Positions 27,401 to 36,024 of a stretch of 64,000 nucleotides of DNA are shown here, in pieces. Where the stretch lies: contig NZ_CP097160.1 of NCBI RefSeq assembly GCF_023370115.1, forward strand, positions 310,001 through 374,000, written 5' to 3'. The position numbers and the translations under genes were made by a program. Every line of letters starts with the position of its first letter. Within the stretch, counting starts at the first letter, position 1. The DNA is from Gulosibacter sediminis (GTDB lineage Bacteria > Actinomycetota > Actinomycetes > Actinomycetales > Microbacteriaceae). The notes below the pieces were generated by a model, which was given only the letters and a program-made list of their open reading frames with translations, was not told the origin of the DNA and ran no database searches.

Positions 27401-28129
27401 CTACTCGGCGCCGGTGGCGGGAGCGCCGAGGTTGCCTGCGGCTTCGCCGGCCGCCGACGTTTCGAAGTAGTACCCGCGAATGTGGGCCTGGATACGCTCT
27501 GCCGCGACCTCGCGGTCGCCCTCGCGGAGCGCCGTGAAGATGTCCCGGTGCTCGCGCCGCAGCCTGCGCGAGGTCGTCGCCCACTCGGGAATCGCGTGGG
27601 CGAGCGCGAGCGTGTGATCGGCGATCGACAGCCGCAGTGCATCCATGAGCGTGCTGATGAGCGGGTTGTCCGCGGCGCGCGAGAGCACGACGTGGAACTC
27701 GGCGTCGAGCGGAAGGAAATCCTCGACGGGGAGCAACTCGTCGTCCATGAAGTCGAGCAGTCGCTCGGCACTCTCCCAATCGCCGAAGGCGGGGTCGGAG
27801 TGTTCGGCCGCCCATGTCTCGAGCAGCAGCCGCGTCTCAAAGATGTGGTGGTGATCGACCTGCCGTGTCGCGAGCTGCAGGTTGAGCGCGAGCGTGAGCG
27901 CCTGTTCGGGCGCCGCCGTGATGATCGTGCCTGAGCGGGGGCCCGAGCCGGTCGAGGTGCGGATCGTGCCGAGCGACTCGAGCACGCGCATCGTCTCGCG
28001 CACCGAGCTGCGCGAAATGCCGAGCGTCTCGGCGAGCGTGCGCTCACTCGGCAGGTGGTCGCCGACGTGCAGACGGCCGCTCGCGAGTTCGTCGGTGACC
28101 CACGCCATAACCACTTCGTGTGCCTTCAT
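27401..28129 (-). CDS. FadR-subfamily GntR regulator
   Basis: The protein has 242 residues. The winged helix contains LPSERTLAETLGISRSSVRETMRVLESLG (about 28-58). An FCD effector domain follows, with ETRLLLETWAAE, DAEFHVVLSRAA and EHRDIFTALREGD providing Asp/His metal-site positions. ATG 28129 was chosen. It should bind the two TGGTNNNACCA sites just downstream and control the MFS-oxidase operon, with a hydroxy- or keto-acid as inducer (inferred). It lies between kdgD and the MFS gene on the same strand. Confidence 0.93.
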   Translation of the reverse strand: MKAHEVVMAWVTDELASGRLHVGDHLPSERTLAETLGISRSSVRETMRVLESLGTIRTSTGSGPRSGTIITAAPEQALTLALNLQLATRQVDHHHIFETRLLLETWAAEHSDPAFGDWESAERLLDFMDDELLPVEDFLPLDAEFHVVLSRAADNPLISTLMDALRLSIADHTLALAHAIPEWATTSRRLRREHRDIFTALREGDREVAAERIQAHIRGYYFETSAAGEAAGNLGAPATGAE

Positions 28130-28246
28130 TCGCACAATTGTTGCATTCGCCGCCCGGGCGCCACTGCACACTGGAAACGCGGTAAGCGCCCCGGTCCGAA
28201 GGCCAGAGCGCTCACCCTTGCGCGTATCCGCGACGTTGGAACGACG

Positions 28247-29173
28247 CTACGCCGAAACCTGCACCGTCTTCACGAGTGCGTCGAGGTCGGCGAGGTCCTG
28301 CTCGCTGAGGTCCTGCAGCGGCGGGCGCACGGGGCCCACGCTGCGGCCGACGACGTTGAGGCCGCCCTTGACGATCGACACACCGTAGCCGTGCTTGCGG
28401 TCGCGGATGTCGAGGTAGGGGATGACGAAGTCGCGCACCATGCGGCTGACCTCGGGCTCGTTTTCGGCGCGCACTGCGTCGTAGAACTTGAGCGCAAACT
28501 CGGGCACGAAGTTGAACATCGCCGACGAGTAGGTGCTCATGCCCATCTTCAGCAGCGGCAGCGCGTAGGTCTCGGCGGTGGGCAGGCCACCGAGGTAGAA
28601 CAGGCGGTCGCCGAGCGCGGCGCGCACGCGAGCGAGGTGCTCGATGTTGCCGATCGCGTCCTTGAAGCCGATGAAGTGCGGGTGCTTGTCGGCGAGGCGC
28701 TGGAGGATCTCGGGGGTGTAGATCGCGTTCGCGCGGTTGTAGACGATGAGCGCAATGTCGGTCGACGAGGCGATCGCGTCGAGGTGGTTGAACAGGCCCT
28801 CCTGGTCAACCTCGGTGAGGTACGGGGGCAGCACGAGGAGGCCCTCGGCGCCGGCCTCGGTCGCGGCCTGGGCGTTGGCGATGGCCTGCTTCGTCGAGCC
28901 ACCGGCCGACGCGAGCACGGGAACTTCGTCGCGGCTCGACTCGACCGCGGCGCGCACGACCTGGGGGAACTCGTCAACGCTGAGCGAGAACCCTTCGCCG
29001 GTGCCGCCTGCGGCAAAGAGGCCGGCAACGTCGTAGCTCGACTGCCATTCGATGTGCTTGCGGTACGCAGCCTCATCGAAGTCGTAGTCGGCAGTGAAGG
29101 CCGTGGCCGGGAACGACAGCAGACCGGTGGCGAGGTGCTTCGCGAGCTCCTGCGGCGTGTACTTCGTGGTCAT
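28247..29173 (-). CDS. kdgD: 5-dehydro-4-deoxyglucarate dehydratase
   Basis: The product has 308 residues of the DapA/NAL aldolase superfamily. FAAGGTGEGFSLSVDEF matches KdgD proteins, Tyr145 lies in LIVYNRAN and the Schiff-base Lys171 in IGFKDAIGN. It converts 5-dehydro-4-deoxy-D-glucarate to 2-oxoglutarate semialdehyde with loss of CO2 and water. That product feeds the dehydrogenase at 36025-37563, and its substrate comes from the gudD-like enzyme at 22036. ATG 29173 is the start. Confidence 0.93.
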   Translation of the reverse strand: MTTKYTPQELAKHLATGLLSFPATAFTADYDFDEAAYRKHIEWQSSYDVAGLFAAGGTGEGFSLSVDEFPQVVRAAVESSRDEVPVLASAGGSTKQAIANAQAATEAGAEGLLVLPPYLTEVDQEGLFNHLDAIASSTDIALIVYNRANAIYTPEILQRLADKHPHFIGFKDAIGNIEHLARVRAALGDRLFYLGGLPTAETYALPLLKMGMSTYSSAMFNFVPEFALKFYDAVRAENEPEVSRMVRDFVIPYLDIRDRKHGYGVSIVKGGLNVVGRSVGPVRPPLQDLSEQDLADLDALVKTVQVSA

Positions 29174-29385
29174 GGCAAATCCTTTTCGAATAAATCTGTG
29201 AGGGTATTGGTCAGCGTAGGAGGAATTCGGAGGCGAAAACGCGATTCGCTATCCAAGTCGGCTATGCGCCGATATCAAAAGTGGAAACGCGCAAAATCAA
29301 TTCCGAATTCGCATTGGGGGATACCTGACAGGGCCGCTTCGCGACGGGCGCGAGGCGGCCCTCGGGTGGGGTTGGGATGCGCGAA

Positions 29386-30318
29386 CTAGAGCTCGACGGG
29401 CGTCACGAGCGGCTCGCCAGCGAGCTGCGCGCGCACGTTCTCGAGCACGAGGTTCTTCATGTCGTTGCGGGTCTCGACCGTGCCGCTGCCGACGTGGGGC
29501 AGGGCGACGACGTTCGGCAGGTTGAGCAGCTCGGCGGGCACCTGCGGCTCCTCCTCGAACACGTCGAGGCCGGCGCCGCCGACCGTGCCGTCCTGCAGCG
29601 CGGCGATGAGCGCGGCTTCGTCGACCACGGTGCCGCGGGCGACGTTGACGAGGATGCCGTCGGGGCCGAGTGCCGCGAGCACGCCGGCATCGACGAGGTG
29701 CTTCGTCGAGGGGCCGCCGACCACGGTGATGACGAGCGCGTCGCTGCGGCGGGCAAGTTCTTCGAGCGAACCGACGTACTCGGCGGTCGTGCCGGGCACC
29801 TCACGGCGGTTGTGATAGAGCACCTTGCAGCCGAAAGCCTCGACGCGCTGGGCGACGTCGGCGCCGATGCGACCCATGCCGAGGATGCCGATGGTGCTGC
29901 CCGAGAAGCGTCGCGTCAGCGGGTAGTTGGCCCCGGCGGCCCACTCGCCGGCGCGGGTGAAGCGTTCGGAGTCGGGGAAGCGACGGAAGGCGTTGAGCAG
30001 CAGACCGAGCGCGGTGTCGGCGACGCAGGCATTGAGTACATCGGGGGTGTTCGTCAGCGCGACACCGCGAGCCTTGAGCGCGGCGGTGTCGTTGCCGTCG
30101 TAGCCGACGCCGAAATTCGCGACGAGTTCGAGATTCGGCAACTGCTCGAGGAGTTCGGCCTTCACGCCGTTGCGGCCGCTGGTCACCGCGATGCGGATCT
30201 CCTCGGCGCCCTCGATGGGCGCTCCAGGGGTCACGACGCGGGCGGCAAACTCATCGTTGAGTTGCGTCTCGAGGGCGGGCATCAGTGGGCCGACCTGGAG
30301 TACGGAAGTTGCGTTCAT
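29386..30318 (-). CDS. 2-hydroxyacid dehydrogenase, glyoxylate/hydroxypyruvate reductase-like
   Basis: The protein has 310 residues. ANFGVGYDGND, the Rossmann motif GILGMGRIGADVAQRVEAFG, the catalytic Arg in NVARGTVVDE, Glu in DVFEEEPQVP and His in LPHVGSG are all in place, so it should be active with NAD(P)H on glyoxylate, hydroxypyruvate or a related keto acid. ATG 30318 is chosen over GTG 30327 because TAGCGT lies exactly 7 nt upstream of the ATG. It is next to kdgD, which suggests sugar-acid metabolism. Confidence 0.93.
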   Translation of the reverse strand: MNATSVLQVGPLMPALETQLNDEFAARVVTPGAPIEGAEEIRIAVTSGRNGVKAELLEQLPNLELVANFGVGYDGNDTAALKARGVALTNTPDVLNACVADTALGLLLNAFRRFPDSERFTRAGEWAAGANYPLTRRFSGSTIGILGMGRIGADVAQRVEAFGCKVLYHNRREVPGTTAEYVGSLEELARRSDALVITVVGGPSTKHLVDAGVLAALGPDGILVNVARGTVVDEAALIAALQDGTVGGAGLDVFEEEPQVPAELLNLPNVVALPHVGSGTVETRNDMKNLVLENVRAQLAGEPLVTPVEL

Positions 30319-30325
30319 GTCGCTC

Positions 30326-30331
30326 ACGCTA
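30326..30331 (-). promoter_or_regulatory. Leaderless-type -10 box for the hydroxyacid dehydrogenase
   Basis: TAGCGT on the minus strand, exactly 7 nt before the ATG at 30318. The rest of the roughly 300-bp divergent gap (to 30619) is less GC-rich and holds GTCTAAGAC and TTGATCAA palindromes near 30351 and 30371. I see no gene in it. Confidence 0.6.
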
Positions 30332-30619
30332 GTTCGGGCGGGTAAAAATCGTCTAAGACGTAAAACGCATTGATCAATTCCCGCGGTGCATCTATCCCGC
30401 GAGTCGCGTGGAATTCCGCGACTTTTGCCGAGCGAAAAAGCCGAATCCGCGCATCCGACGTCATTTGCTTACGGAATGCTTGCTTGCGAACTTCCGCGAA
30501 ATTGATTGACTCTAGGTACGCGAGAGTCCGTCGACAACGCGGTCGACACCCCGCATCAGACCTCAGCCGCGTCTCGTACGCGACCGGCCACATCCACCAT
30601 GGCAAAGGAGCCAAACGGC

Positions 30620-32191
30620 ATGACAAGTTCTGCAGTTCCCAGGAGCGCCAAGGCGCGCCTCACGCGCAGCGCCATCGCTGTGGTGCCGATCATCGCGCTG
30701 CTCACCGGCTGCACCGTCGCCAACTCGCAGTCCGACTCCGGCGTCGGCGCCCTCGAGGGCGACACGGTGCGGGTCGTGCTGCAGCAGGAGCCCCCGACGC
30801 TCGAGGCGTGCGAGGCGAACCTCACCTCGACCGGTGTCGTCGTCCGTTCGAACATCACCGAGCCCCTTGTCGAGCGCGACCCGGCGACGGGTGACCTCGA
30901 CCCGTTGCTCGCCACCGAGTGGTCGCAGACCGGCGACACCGAATGGACGTTCACGATGCGCGAGGGCGTCACGTTCCAGGACGGCGAGAAGTTCGACGCG
31001 GCCGCCGCCGCGCACTCGATCGACCGCGCCGTCAATTCCGACCTCGGCTGCAACGTCGAGGGCTACGTCTTCGGCGACGCCGACCTCGGTCTCGACGTCG
31101 TCAACGACACGACGCTGAAGATCACGACCGAAGAGCCCGACCCAATTCTGCCGCTGAAGCTCTCATTCATCGAGATCGTCTCGCCCGCCACCTCCGACAC
31201 CGAGAAGGTGCGTGAGCCCGCCGGCACCGGCCCCTACGAGATCGCCAACTGGAGCTCGGGCAACAACATCCGCCTCACCCAGTTTGCCGATTACTGGGGC
31301 GACAAGCCCGAGTTCCCGAACGTCGAGTATGTGTGGCGTGGCGAGGCGACCGTGCGCGCGGCCATGATCACGAACGGCGAGGCCGACATTGCGACCGGCC
31401 TGAGTCAGGACGACGGCATCGGCGACTACGGCGTCCCGTACCCGAACAACGAGACTGTCGCCGTGCGCTTCCAGGGCAACGTCGCGCCGCTCGACGACAT
31501 CCGCATCCGCCAGGCGATCAACTACGCGATCGACAAACAAGGGATCGTCGACGCGCTCTACCCGAACGGCGACCAGGTCGCGGCGCAGATCATCCCCGAG
31601 GGCGTGGTTGGCCACAACCCCGACCTCGAGCCCTGGCCTTTCGACCCGGAGATGGCCAGCCAGCTGGTCGAGGAGGCCCGCGCCGACGGCGTGCCAGTCG
31701 ACACCGAGATCCAGCTCGTCGTGCGCACCGCGCAGTTCCCGAAGATTCAGGAAGTGGCCGAGATCCTGCAGGGTGAATTCGCCGAGATCGGCCTCAACGT
31801 GAACCTGCAGATGCTCGAGACCGCGCAGCATCTCGAGTACCAGACCGCACCGTTCGTCACGAACCAGGGCCCCATCATGCTGCTGATTCAGCACGGTAAC
31901 CAGGCCGGTGACGCCCAGTTCTCGGTCGACCAGTACTTCCTCTCCGACGGCCCGCAGAGCGAGTTCGGCACCGACGAGTTCGACGCGATGATGGATGCGG
32001 CCCGACCGCTTTCCGGCGACGAGCGCGAGGCGGCGTACGAGGAGATCATGAACTACGAGGTCGAATCGATCGTGCAGATGGCCTTCATCTCCCACCAGAC
32101 CGGCATGCTCGGCGTCTCCGACCGCATCAACTACACCCCGAACTCGGCATCCGGCGACGAGTTGCGGATCTCCACGGTGACCTCGGCCTAG
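30620..32191 (+). CDS. ABC transporter substrate-binding lipoprotein (family 5, peptide/nickel type)
   Basis: The protein has 523 residues. A lipobox LLTGC places the acylated Cys at residue 31. The family-5 signature appears as LEPDPATGDLDPLLATEW-like text, GVTFQDGEKFDAAAAAHSID, GTGPYEIANWSSGNNIRL and IRQAINYAIDKQGI. ATG 30620 has AAAGGAG 9 nt upstream. It starts a three-gene operon with two permeases, but no ATPase gene follows. The ligand is unknown; the sugar-acid context does not settle whether it is a peptide or an acid. Confidence 0.93.
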   Translation: MTSSAVPRSAKARLTRSAIAVVPIIALLTGCTVANSQSDSGVGALEGDTVRVVLQQEPPTLEACEANLTSTGVVVRSNITEPLVERDPATGDLDPLLATEWSQTGDTEWTFTMREGVTFQDGEKFDAAAAAHSIDRAVNSDLGCNVEGYVFGDADLGLDVVNDTTLKITTEEPDPILPLKLSFIEIVSPATSDTEKVREPAGTGPYEIANWSSGNNIRLTQFADYWGDKPEFPNVEYVWRGEATVRAAMITNGEADIATGLSQDDGIGDYGVPYPNNETVAVRFQGNVAPLDDIRIRQAINYAIDKQGIVDALYPNGDQVAAQIIPEGVVGHNPDLEPWPFDPEMASQLVEEARADGVPVDTEIQLVVRTAQFPKIQEVAEILQGEFAEIGLNVNLQMLETAQHLEYQTAPFVTNQGPIMLLIQHGNQAGDAQFSVDQYFLSDGPQSEFGTDEFDAMMDAARPLSGDEREAAYEEIMNYEVESIVQMAFISHQTGMLGVSDRINYTPNSASGDELRISTVTSA

Positions 32192-32239
32192 CGCCGGCAC
32201 CGCACCCGACTCAACGCAACGGTTCAGAGAGGAACTCAC

Positions 32240-33334
32240 GTGCTGAATTACCTAGGGAAGCGAATCCTCCAAAGCGCGATCCCGCTGATCGTCGTCGTCA
32301 TCGGCGTCTTCTTCCTCGCCCGCCTCACGGGTGACCCGTCGTCGCTCTACCTGCCGCTGAGCGCGACCGAGGAGATGAAGGCCGACTTCGCGGCCCGTAA
32401 CGGCCTCGACCTGCCCATCTTCCAGCAGCTGCTCAACTTCCTCGGCGGCGCGTTCACGCTCGACTTCGGCGAGTCGATGCGCACCGGCGAGGATGCGGCG
32501 GCGATGGTGCTCCGGGCGTTCCCGGCCACGCTGCAGCTCGCGTTCTTCACGATGCTGTTCTCGATCATCATCGCGGTCGTTATCGGTTGCTGGGCCGCCC
32601 TCAAGCCGAACGGCGTCGCCGACCGCATCGTGAGCTTCTTCTCGATGGTCGCCGCGAGTGTGCCCGACTTCTGGCTCGCCATTCTCGGCATCTGGATCTT
32701 CGCGATCTCGTTCGGTATTCTGCCCACCTCGGGTGTGCAGGGTGGCCCCGAGGTGTGGATCTTGCCCGTCGCGACGCTGATGATGCGCCCCGTGGGCGTG
32801 CTCGCGCAGATCGTGCGCGGCTCGATGGTGACCGTGCTCGGCCAGCCCTACATCAAGGTGGCCTACAGCCGCGGCGCAACGCGGTTCTTCGTCGTCACCC
32901 GGCACGCCCTGAAGAACGCGGCCGCCCCGGCGCTCACCGTCGCGGGCGACCTCACCGTCGGCCTCATCAACGGCGCCGTGGTCGTCGAATCGATCTTCGG
33001 TTGGCCCGGCATCGGAAAGCTCATGATCGACTCGATCCTCATGCGCGACTTCCCGGTGCTCCAAGCCGCCGTGCTCGTCACCGCCGTTGCGATCTTCGTG
33101 CTGAACATCGTCATCGACCTGCTCTACGCCGCCCTCGACCCGCGGGTTCGCCCCACCGGTCGCAGCGCGAAGCAGCAGGGGAAGAAGGACGGCGAGCCCG
33201 CGACCACCGGTGTGCGCACCGTCAAGCCCGGCGCCATCAAGGCGACCGTGGCCACCGCATCCGCCGGCTCGGCCTCGAGCACCGGCACCACCACATCCAC
33301 TCAGGCACCCGGAACCCAGGGGGCAGGCGCATGA
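32240..33334 (+). CDS. ABC transporter permease, DppB type
   Basis: The protein has 364 residues. About six membrane helices are present, with the N-terminal LGKRILQSAIPLIVVVIGVFFLARL and the EAA-type loop SMVTVLGQPYIKVAYSRGATRFFVVTRHALKNAAAPALT that contacts the ATPase. GTG 32240 has AGAGGA upstream. The last 60 or so residues after DPRVRPTGRSAK are a Ser/Thr/Ala-rich hydrophilic extension, which is unusual for DppB. The TGA overlaps the next ATG by 4 nt. Confidence 0.94.
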   Translation: MLNYLGKRILQSAIPLIVVVIGVFFLARLTGDPSSLYLPLSATEEMKADFAARNGLDLPIFQQLLNFLGGAFTLDFGESMRTGEDAAAMVLRAFPATLQLAFFTMLFSIIIAVVIGCWAALKPNGVADRIVSFFSMVAASVPDFWLAILGIWIFAISFGILPTSGVQGGPEVWILPVATLMMRPVGVLAQIVRGSMVTVLGQPYIKVAYSRGATRFFVVTRHALKNAAAPALTVAGDLTVGLINGAVVVESIFGWPGIGKLMIDSILMRDFPVLQAAVLVTAVAIFVLNIVIDLLYAALDPRVRPTGRSAKQQGKKDGEPATTGVRTVKPGAIKATVATASAGSASSTGTTTSTQAPGTQGAGA

Positions 33335-34299
33335 CCGACACCCAGCCCAAGTACACTCCGGCGGTTGACGCCGGTGGCACCGAAGCGATTCTCACGACGA
33401 AGGCCGATCGCCGCCAGCTGAAGCGCGAGGGCGGACGTCCGAGCCTGTTCACGCTGCTGCTGCGCGACAAGTTCGCGACCACGGCCGCGGTCGTGCTCAT
33501 CGTCATCATCCTCACCTCGCTCGTCGCGCCGCTGCTCGTGAGCGATCTCGCGCAGCGCCCCGACCTGCCCAACCGCAACCTGCCGCCGTTCAGTATCGGC
33601 GAGGGGTGGCAGTTCATCCTCGGCTCTGACGCGATTGGGCGCAGCATGCTCGCCCGCATGATGATCGCGGGCGGCACGAGCCTCGGCGTCTCACTCGCCG
33701 CGGTCGTCGTTGCCGGCATCATCGGCACGGCCTGGGGCATCTGGGCCGGCTACCACCGCGGCTGGCGCGAGAGCCTGTCGATGCGCATCGGTGACATCAT
33801 CATGTCGTTCCCGTCGCTGCTGCTCGCCGTCGTCATCCTCTACATCTTCGCTCCGAGCGCCGCGAACATCGTGCTCGTGCTCGCCCTGACGCGCATCCCG
33901 ATCTACCTGCGTACCGCGCGGGCCGAGACTGCCGAGCTGCGCACGCGCATGTTCGTGGATGCGGCGCGCAACTTCGGCGCGAGCCCCGCGACGATCATGG
34001 GTCGCCACATCTTCCCGAACGTGCTGCCGACGATCGTCTCGCTCGCGACGCTCGAGTTTTGCTATGTGATGCTCGCTGAGTCGTCGCTGAGCTTCCTCGG
34101 TATTGGTATTCAGCCGCCGGACCTCAGCTGGGGTCTGATGGTGTCGCAGGGTCGCGAGTACCTGTCGATCGCCTGGTGGCAGTCGGTGCTGCCTGGCCTG
34201 TCGATCGTCATCACGACGGTGTGCGCAAACGTGCTCGCCGCGTGGCTGCGCATCGCGACCGACCCGGGTCAGCGCTGGCGCCTCGCGAACAAGAAGTAG
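33331..34299 (+). CDS. ABC transporter permease, DppC type
   Basis: The protein has 322 residues. Its N-terminal segment (LLLRDKFATTAAVVLIVIILTSLVAPLL), GSDAIGRSMLARMMIAGGTSLGVSL and the EAA loop (MFVDAARNFGASPATIMGRHIFPN) are typical DppC. ATG 33331 overlaps the dppB stop (ATGA), so the two are coupled. A terminator follows at once, and no ATPase is encoded here; the fused ATPase at 19124-20785 is the best partner in the window. Confidence 0.95.
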   Translation: MTDTQPKYTPAVDAGGTEAILTTKADRRQLKREGGRPSLFTLLLRDKFATTAAVVLIVIILTSLVAPLLVSDLAQRPDLPNRNLPPFSIGEGWQFILGSDAIGRSMLARMMIAGGTSLGVSLAAVVVAGIIGTAWGIWAGYHRGWRESLSMRIGDIIMSFPSLLLAVVILYIFAPSAANIVLVLALTRIPIYLRTARAETAELRTRMFVDAARNFGASPATIMGRHIFPNVLPTIVSLATLEFCYVMLAESSLSFLGIGIQPPDLSWGLMVSQGREYLSIAWWQSVLPGLSIVITTVCANVLAAWLRIATDPGQRWRLANKK

Positions 34300-34316
34300 C
34301 CACCTCGTGGGGGAGC

Positions 34317-34350
34317 GCCCCGCCTCGGCAGGTGCCGGGGCGGGGCCTTC
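34317..34350 (+). terminator. Terminator of the binding protein-permease operon
   Basis: GCCCCGCCTCGGCA pairs with TGCCGGGGCGGGGC (one mismatch) and is followed by CTTCTC. Confidence 0.8.
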
Positions 34351-34441
34351 TCTCGTTAGTGGGGGAGCGCGAGGCTAGTTCGGCATGGTGCGGATGCGGC
34401 GAGCTTGGTGACGCGCGATTCGCGGCAACTCGCGGCGTCGC

Positions 34442-35683
34442 TCAGTTAGCGGGCGCGAGGCTGAGGGCGGCGGGCAGGTCGCCGCGCGCATCCGCCGCGA
34501 CCTCGACGGCGTCGGCGCCGAGCCAGCGGGCCAGCTCGCCCAGTTCTTCGACGAGGTTCGCGACCACGACGTCCTCGCGCGGCCAGGTTTTCGCGGCCTG
34601 CGCATCCGGGGTTTCGGCGAATGCCGAGCGCACGAGCAGCACGCCGCGGGCGCGGTCGTGCTTGAGGTCGACGCGGGCGACGAGGTGCTCGCCGAGCAGG
34701 AACGGCAGCACGTAGTAGCCGTGCACGCGCTTCGCCGCGGGCGTGTAGATCTCGATGCGGTAGTGCATCCCGAACAACTCGAGCAGGCGGCGGCGCTCGA
34801 ACACGAGCGGGTCGAAGGGCACGAGCAGCGCCCGCGCGTCGGTGCGGCGGGGGATGCGCGCGCCGGCCGCGAGCCAGACCTCGCGATCCCAGCCGCGCAC
34901 GGTCACGGGTTCGAGCTCGCCGAGTTCGACGAGCTCGGCGATGGCCCGCTTCGTGCTCGCGGTGTCGAGGCGGAAGTAGTCGGCGAGGCACCGGAGCGAA
35001 CCCACGCCGTGCGCCTGGGCCGAGATGCGCACGAGCTCGCGCACCGCATCCGCGCGCTCGGCGGTCTCTTGCGCCGCGATGGCCGGTGGCAGCACGCGCT
35101 CGGTGAGGTCGTAGACGCGCTCGAACTGCGCGTTGCGGCGGGCCGAGGTGATGACGCCCTCGTCGAAGAGGATCTCGAGGGCGACTTTCGCGCCGCTCCA
35201 CGACCAGCCCCAGCCGTCGGATGGTCGGGCCGCGTGGGCCTCGTCGACGTAGCGCTCGAGCTCGCGGTTGGTGAGTGGGCCGTGCTCGGCGACGATGCCG
35301 CGCACGAGCGCCATGATGCCCGGATGCTTCGCCTCGATGTTGGCCGCGCTCATGCTGCCCCAGTTGCGGCGCTTCCAGCTGAGCAGCGGATACGTCGCCG
35401 CCGGCACGTAGGTCGCCTCGTGCGCCCAGGTCTCCATGAGGCGGTGCGGGGCCTTGCCGGTCGCGCGGTCGACGAGCGCGGTGTCGTAGGGGCCGAGGCG
35501 AGAAAAGAGGGGGAGCAGGTGGGCGCGCGTGAGCACGTTAACCGAGTCGATCTGCAGCAGGCCGATGCGGTCGAGCACGCCGGTGAGGTGCCGCATCGTC
35601 ACGGTCTCGGGGCGCGGGCGATCGAGGCCCTGGGCAGCGATGGCGACGCGGCGCGCCTGGGCGAGAGTCAGGGTGCGGGTCAC
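34442..35683 (-). CDS. YcaQ-family (AlkZ-like) winged-helix DNA glycosylase
   Basis: The protein has 413 residues of the HTH_42/YcaQ family, which unhooks DNA interstrand crosslinks and removes bulky alkylated bases. GLLQIDSVNVLTRAHLLPLFSRLG carries the Q-x-D catalytic motif (Gln44, Asp46). The tandem winged-helix core and PFDPLVFERRRLLELFGMHYRIEIYTPAAKRVHGYYVLPFLLGE near the C-terminus are also diagnostic. GTG 35683 was chosen because TAGCGT lies exactly 7 nt upstream; the frame runs on to 35944 without support. It stands alone between the ABC operon and aldH. Confidence 0.9.
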   Translation of the reverse strand: MTRTLTLAQARRVAIAAQGLDRPRPETVTMRHLTGVLDRIGLLQIDSVNVLTRAHLLPLFSRLGPYDTALVDRATGKAPHRLMETWAHEATYVPAATYPLLSWKRRNWGSMSAANIEAKHPGIMALVRGIVAEHGPLTNRELERYVDEAHAARPSDGWGWSWSGAKVALEILFDEGVITSARRNAQFERVYDLTERVLPPAIAAQETAERADAVRELVRISAQAHGVGSLRCLADYFRLDTASTKRAIAELVELGELEPVTVRGWDREVWLAAGARIPRRTDARALLVPFDPLVFERRRLLELFGMHYRIEIYTPAAKRVHGYYVLPFLLGEHLVARVDLKHDRARGVLLVRSAFAETPDAQAAKTWPREDVVVANLVEELGELARWLGADAVEVAADARGDLPAALSLAPAN

Positions 35684-35690
35684 CCCGCTG

Positions 35691-35696
35691 ACGCTA
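35691..35696 (-). promoter_or_regulatory. Leaderless-type -10 box for the YcaQ-like gene
   Basis: TAGCGT on the minus strand, exactly 7 nt before GTG 35683. Confidence 0.6.
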
Positions 35697-35728
35697 GTCA
35701 CCGAGCCTGGATGCGTCAACGCCGCAGG

Positions 35729-35778
35729 GTGTCCCCAAGATCCCACTTTTTCCGCGAAAACTGGGCTGTGGGGGACAC
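35729..35778. repeat. Type A hairpin element, copy 3
   Basis: GTGTCCCC...TCCCACTTTTT at the left and GGGGGACAC at the right, with a CCGCG loop. The right inner arm is partly degraded (AACTGGGCT). It lies in the 340-bp gap between aldH and the YcaQ-like gene; between it and the hairpin at 35953 I see only C-rich low-complexity DNA. Confidence 0.82.
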
Positions 35779-35952
35779 TTTGCGGCGGCCGTGCTGGGAT
35801 GCGCGGGGCAGGCTGGATGCACGGGCTCGGGCAGGCGCGCGGCCGGGCCAACGCACTCGCCTGGCCCGACGCATCCCGTCCTTGCCTCCCAACCCCGACC
35901 CATCCCAAACCAACCCACCTACCCAGCACCGTCCCACCCCACACCCCCGGAA

Positions 35953-35990
35953 AACGAAGAATGCCCGCGGGCCAAGCCCACGAGCATTCT
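35953..35990 (-). terminator. Likely terminator of the 2-oxoglutarate semialdehyde dehydrogenase gene
   Basis: On the minus strand GAATGC and GGGC arms pair with GCCC and GCATTC, followed by TTCGTTTT. Confidence 0.65.
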
Positions 35991-36024
35991 CAACTAGCCG
36001 CAATACCGAGCGGCCAAGCGCAAG

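Noticed and set aside
30324-30626. 100-codon minus-strand frame upstream of the binding-protein gene
   Set aside because: It lies across the AT-richer divergent promoter region, has no ribosome-binding site or family resemblance, and overlaps the starts of both neighbours.
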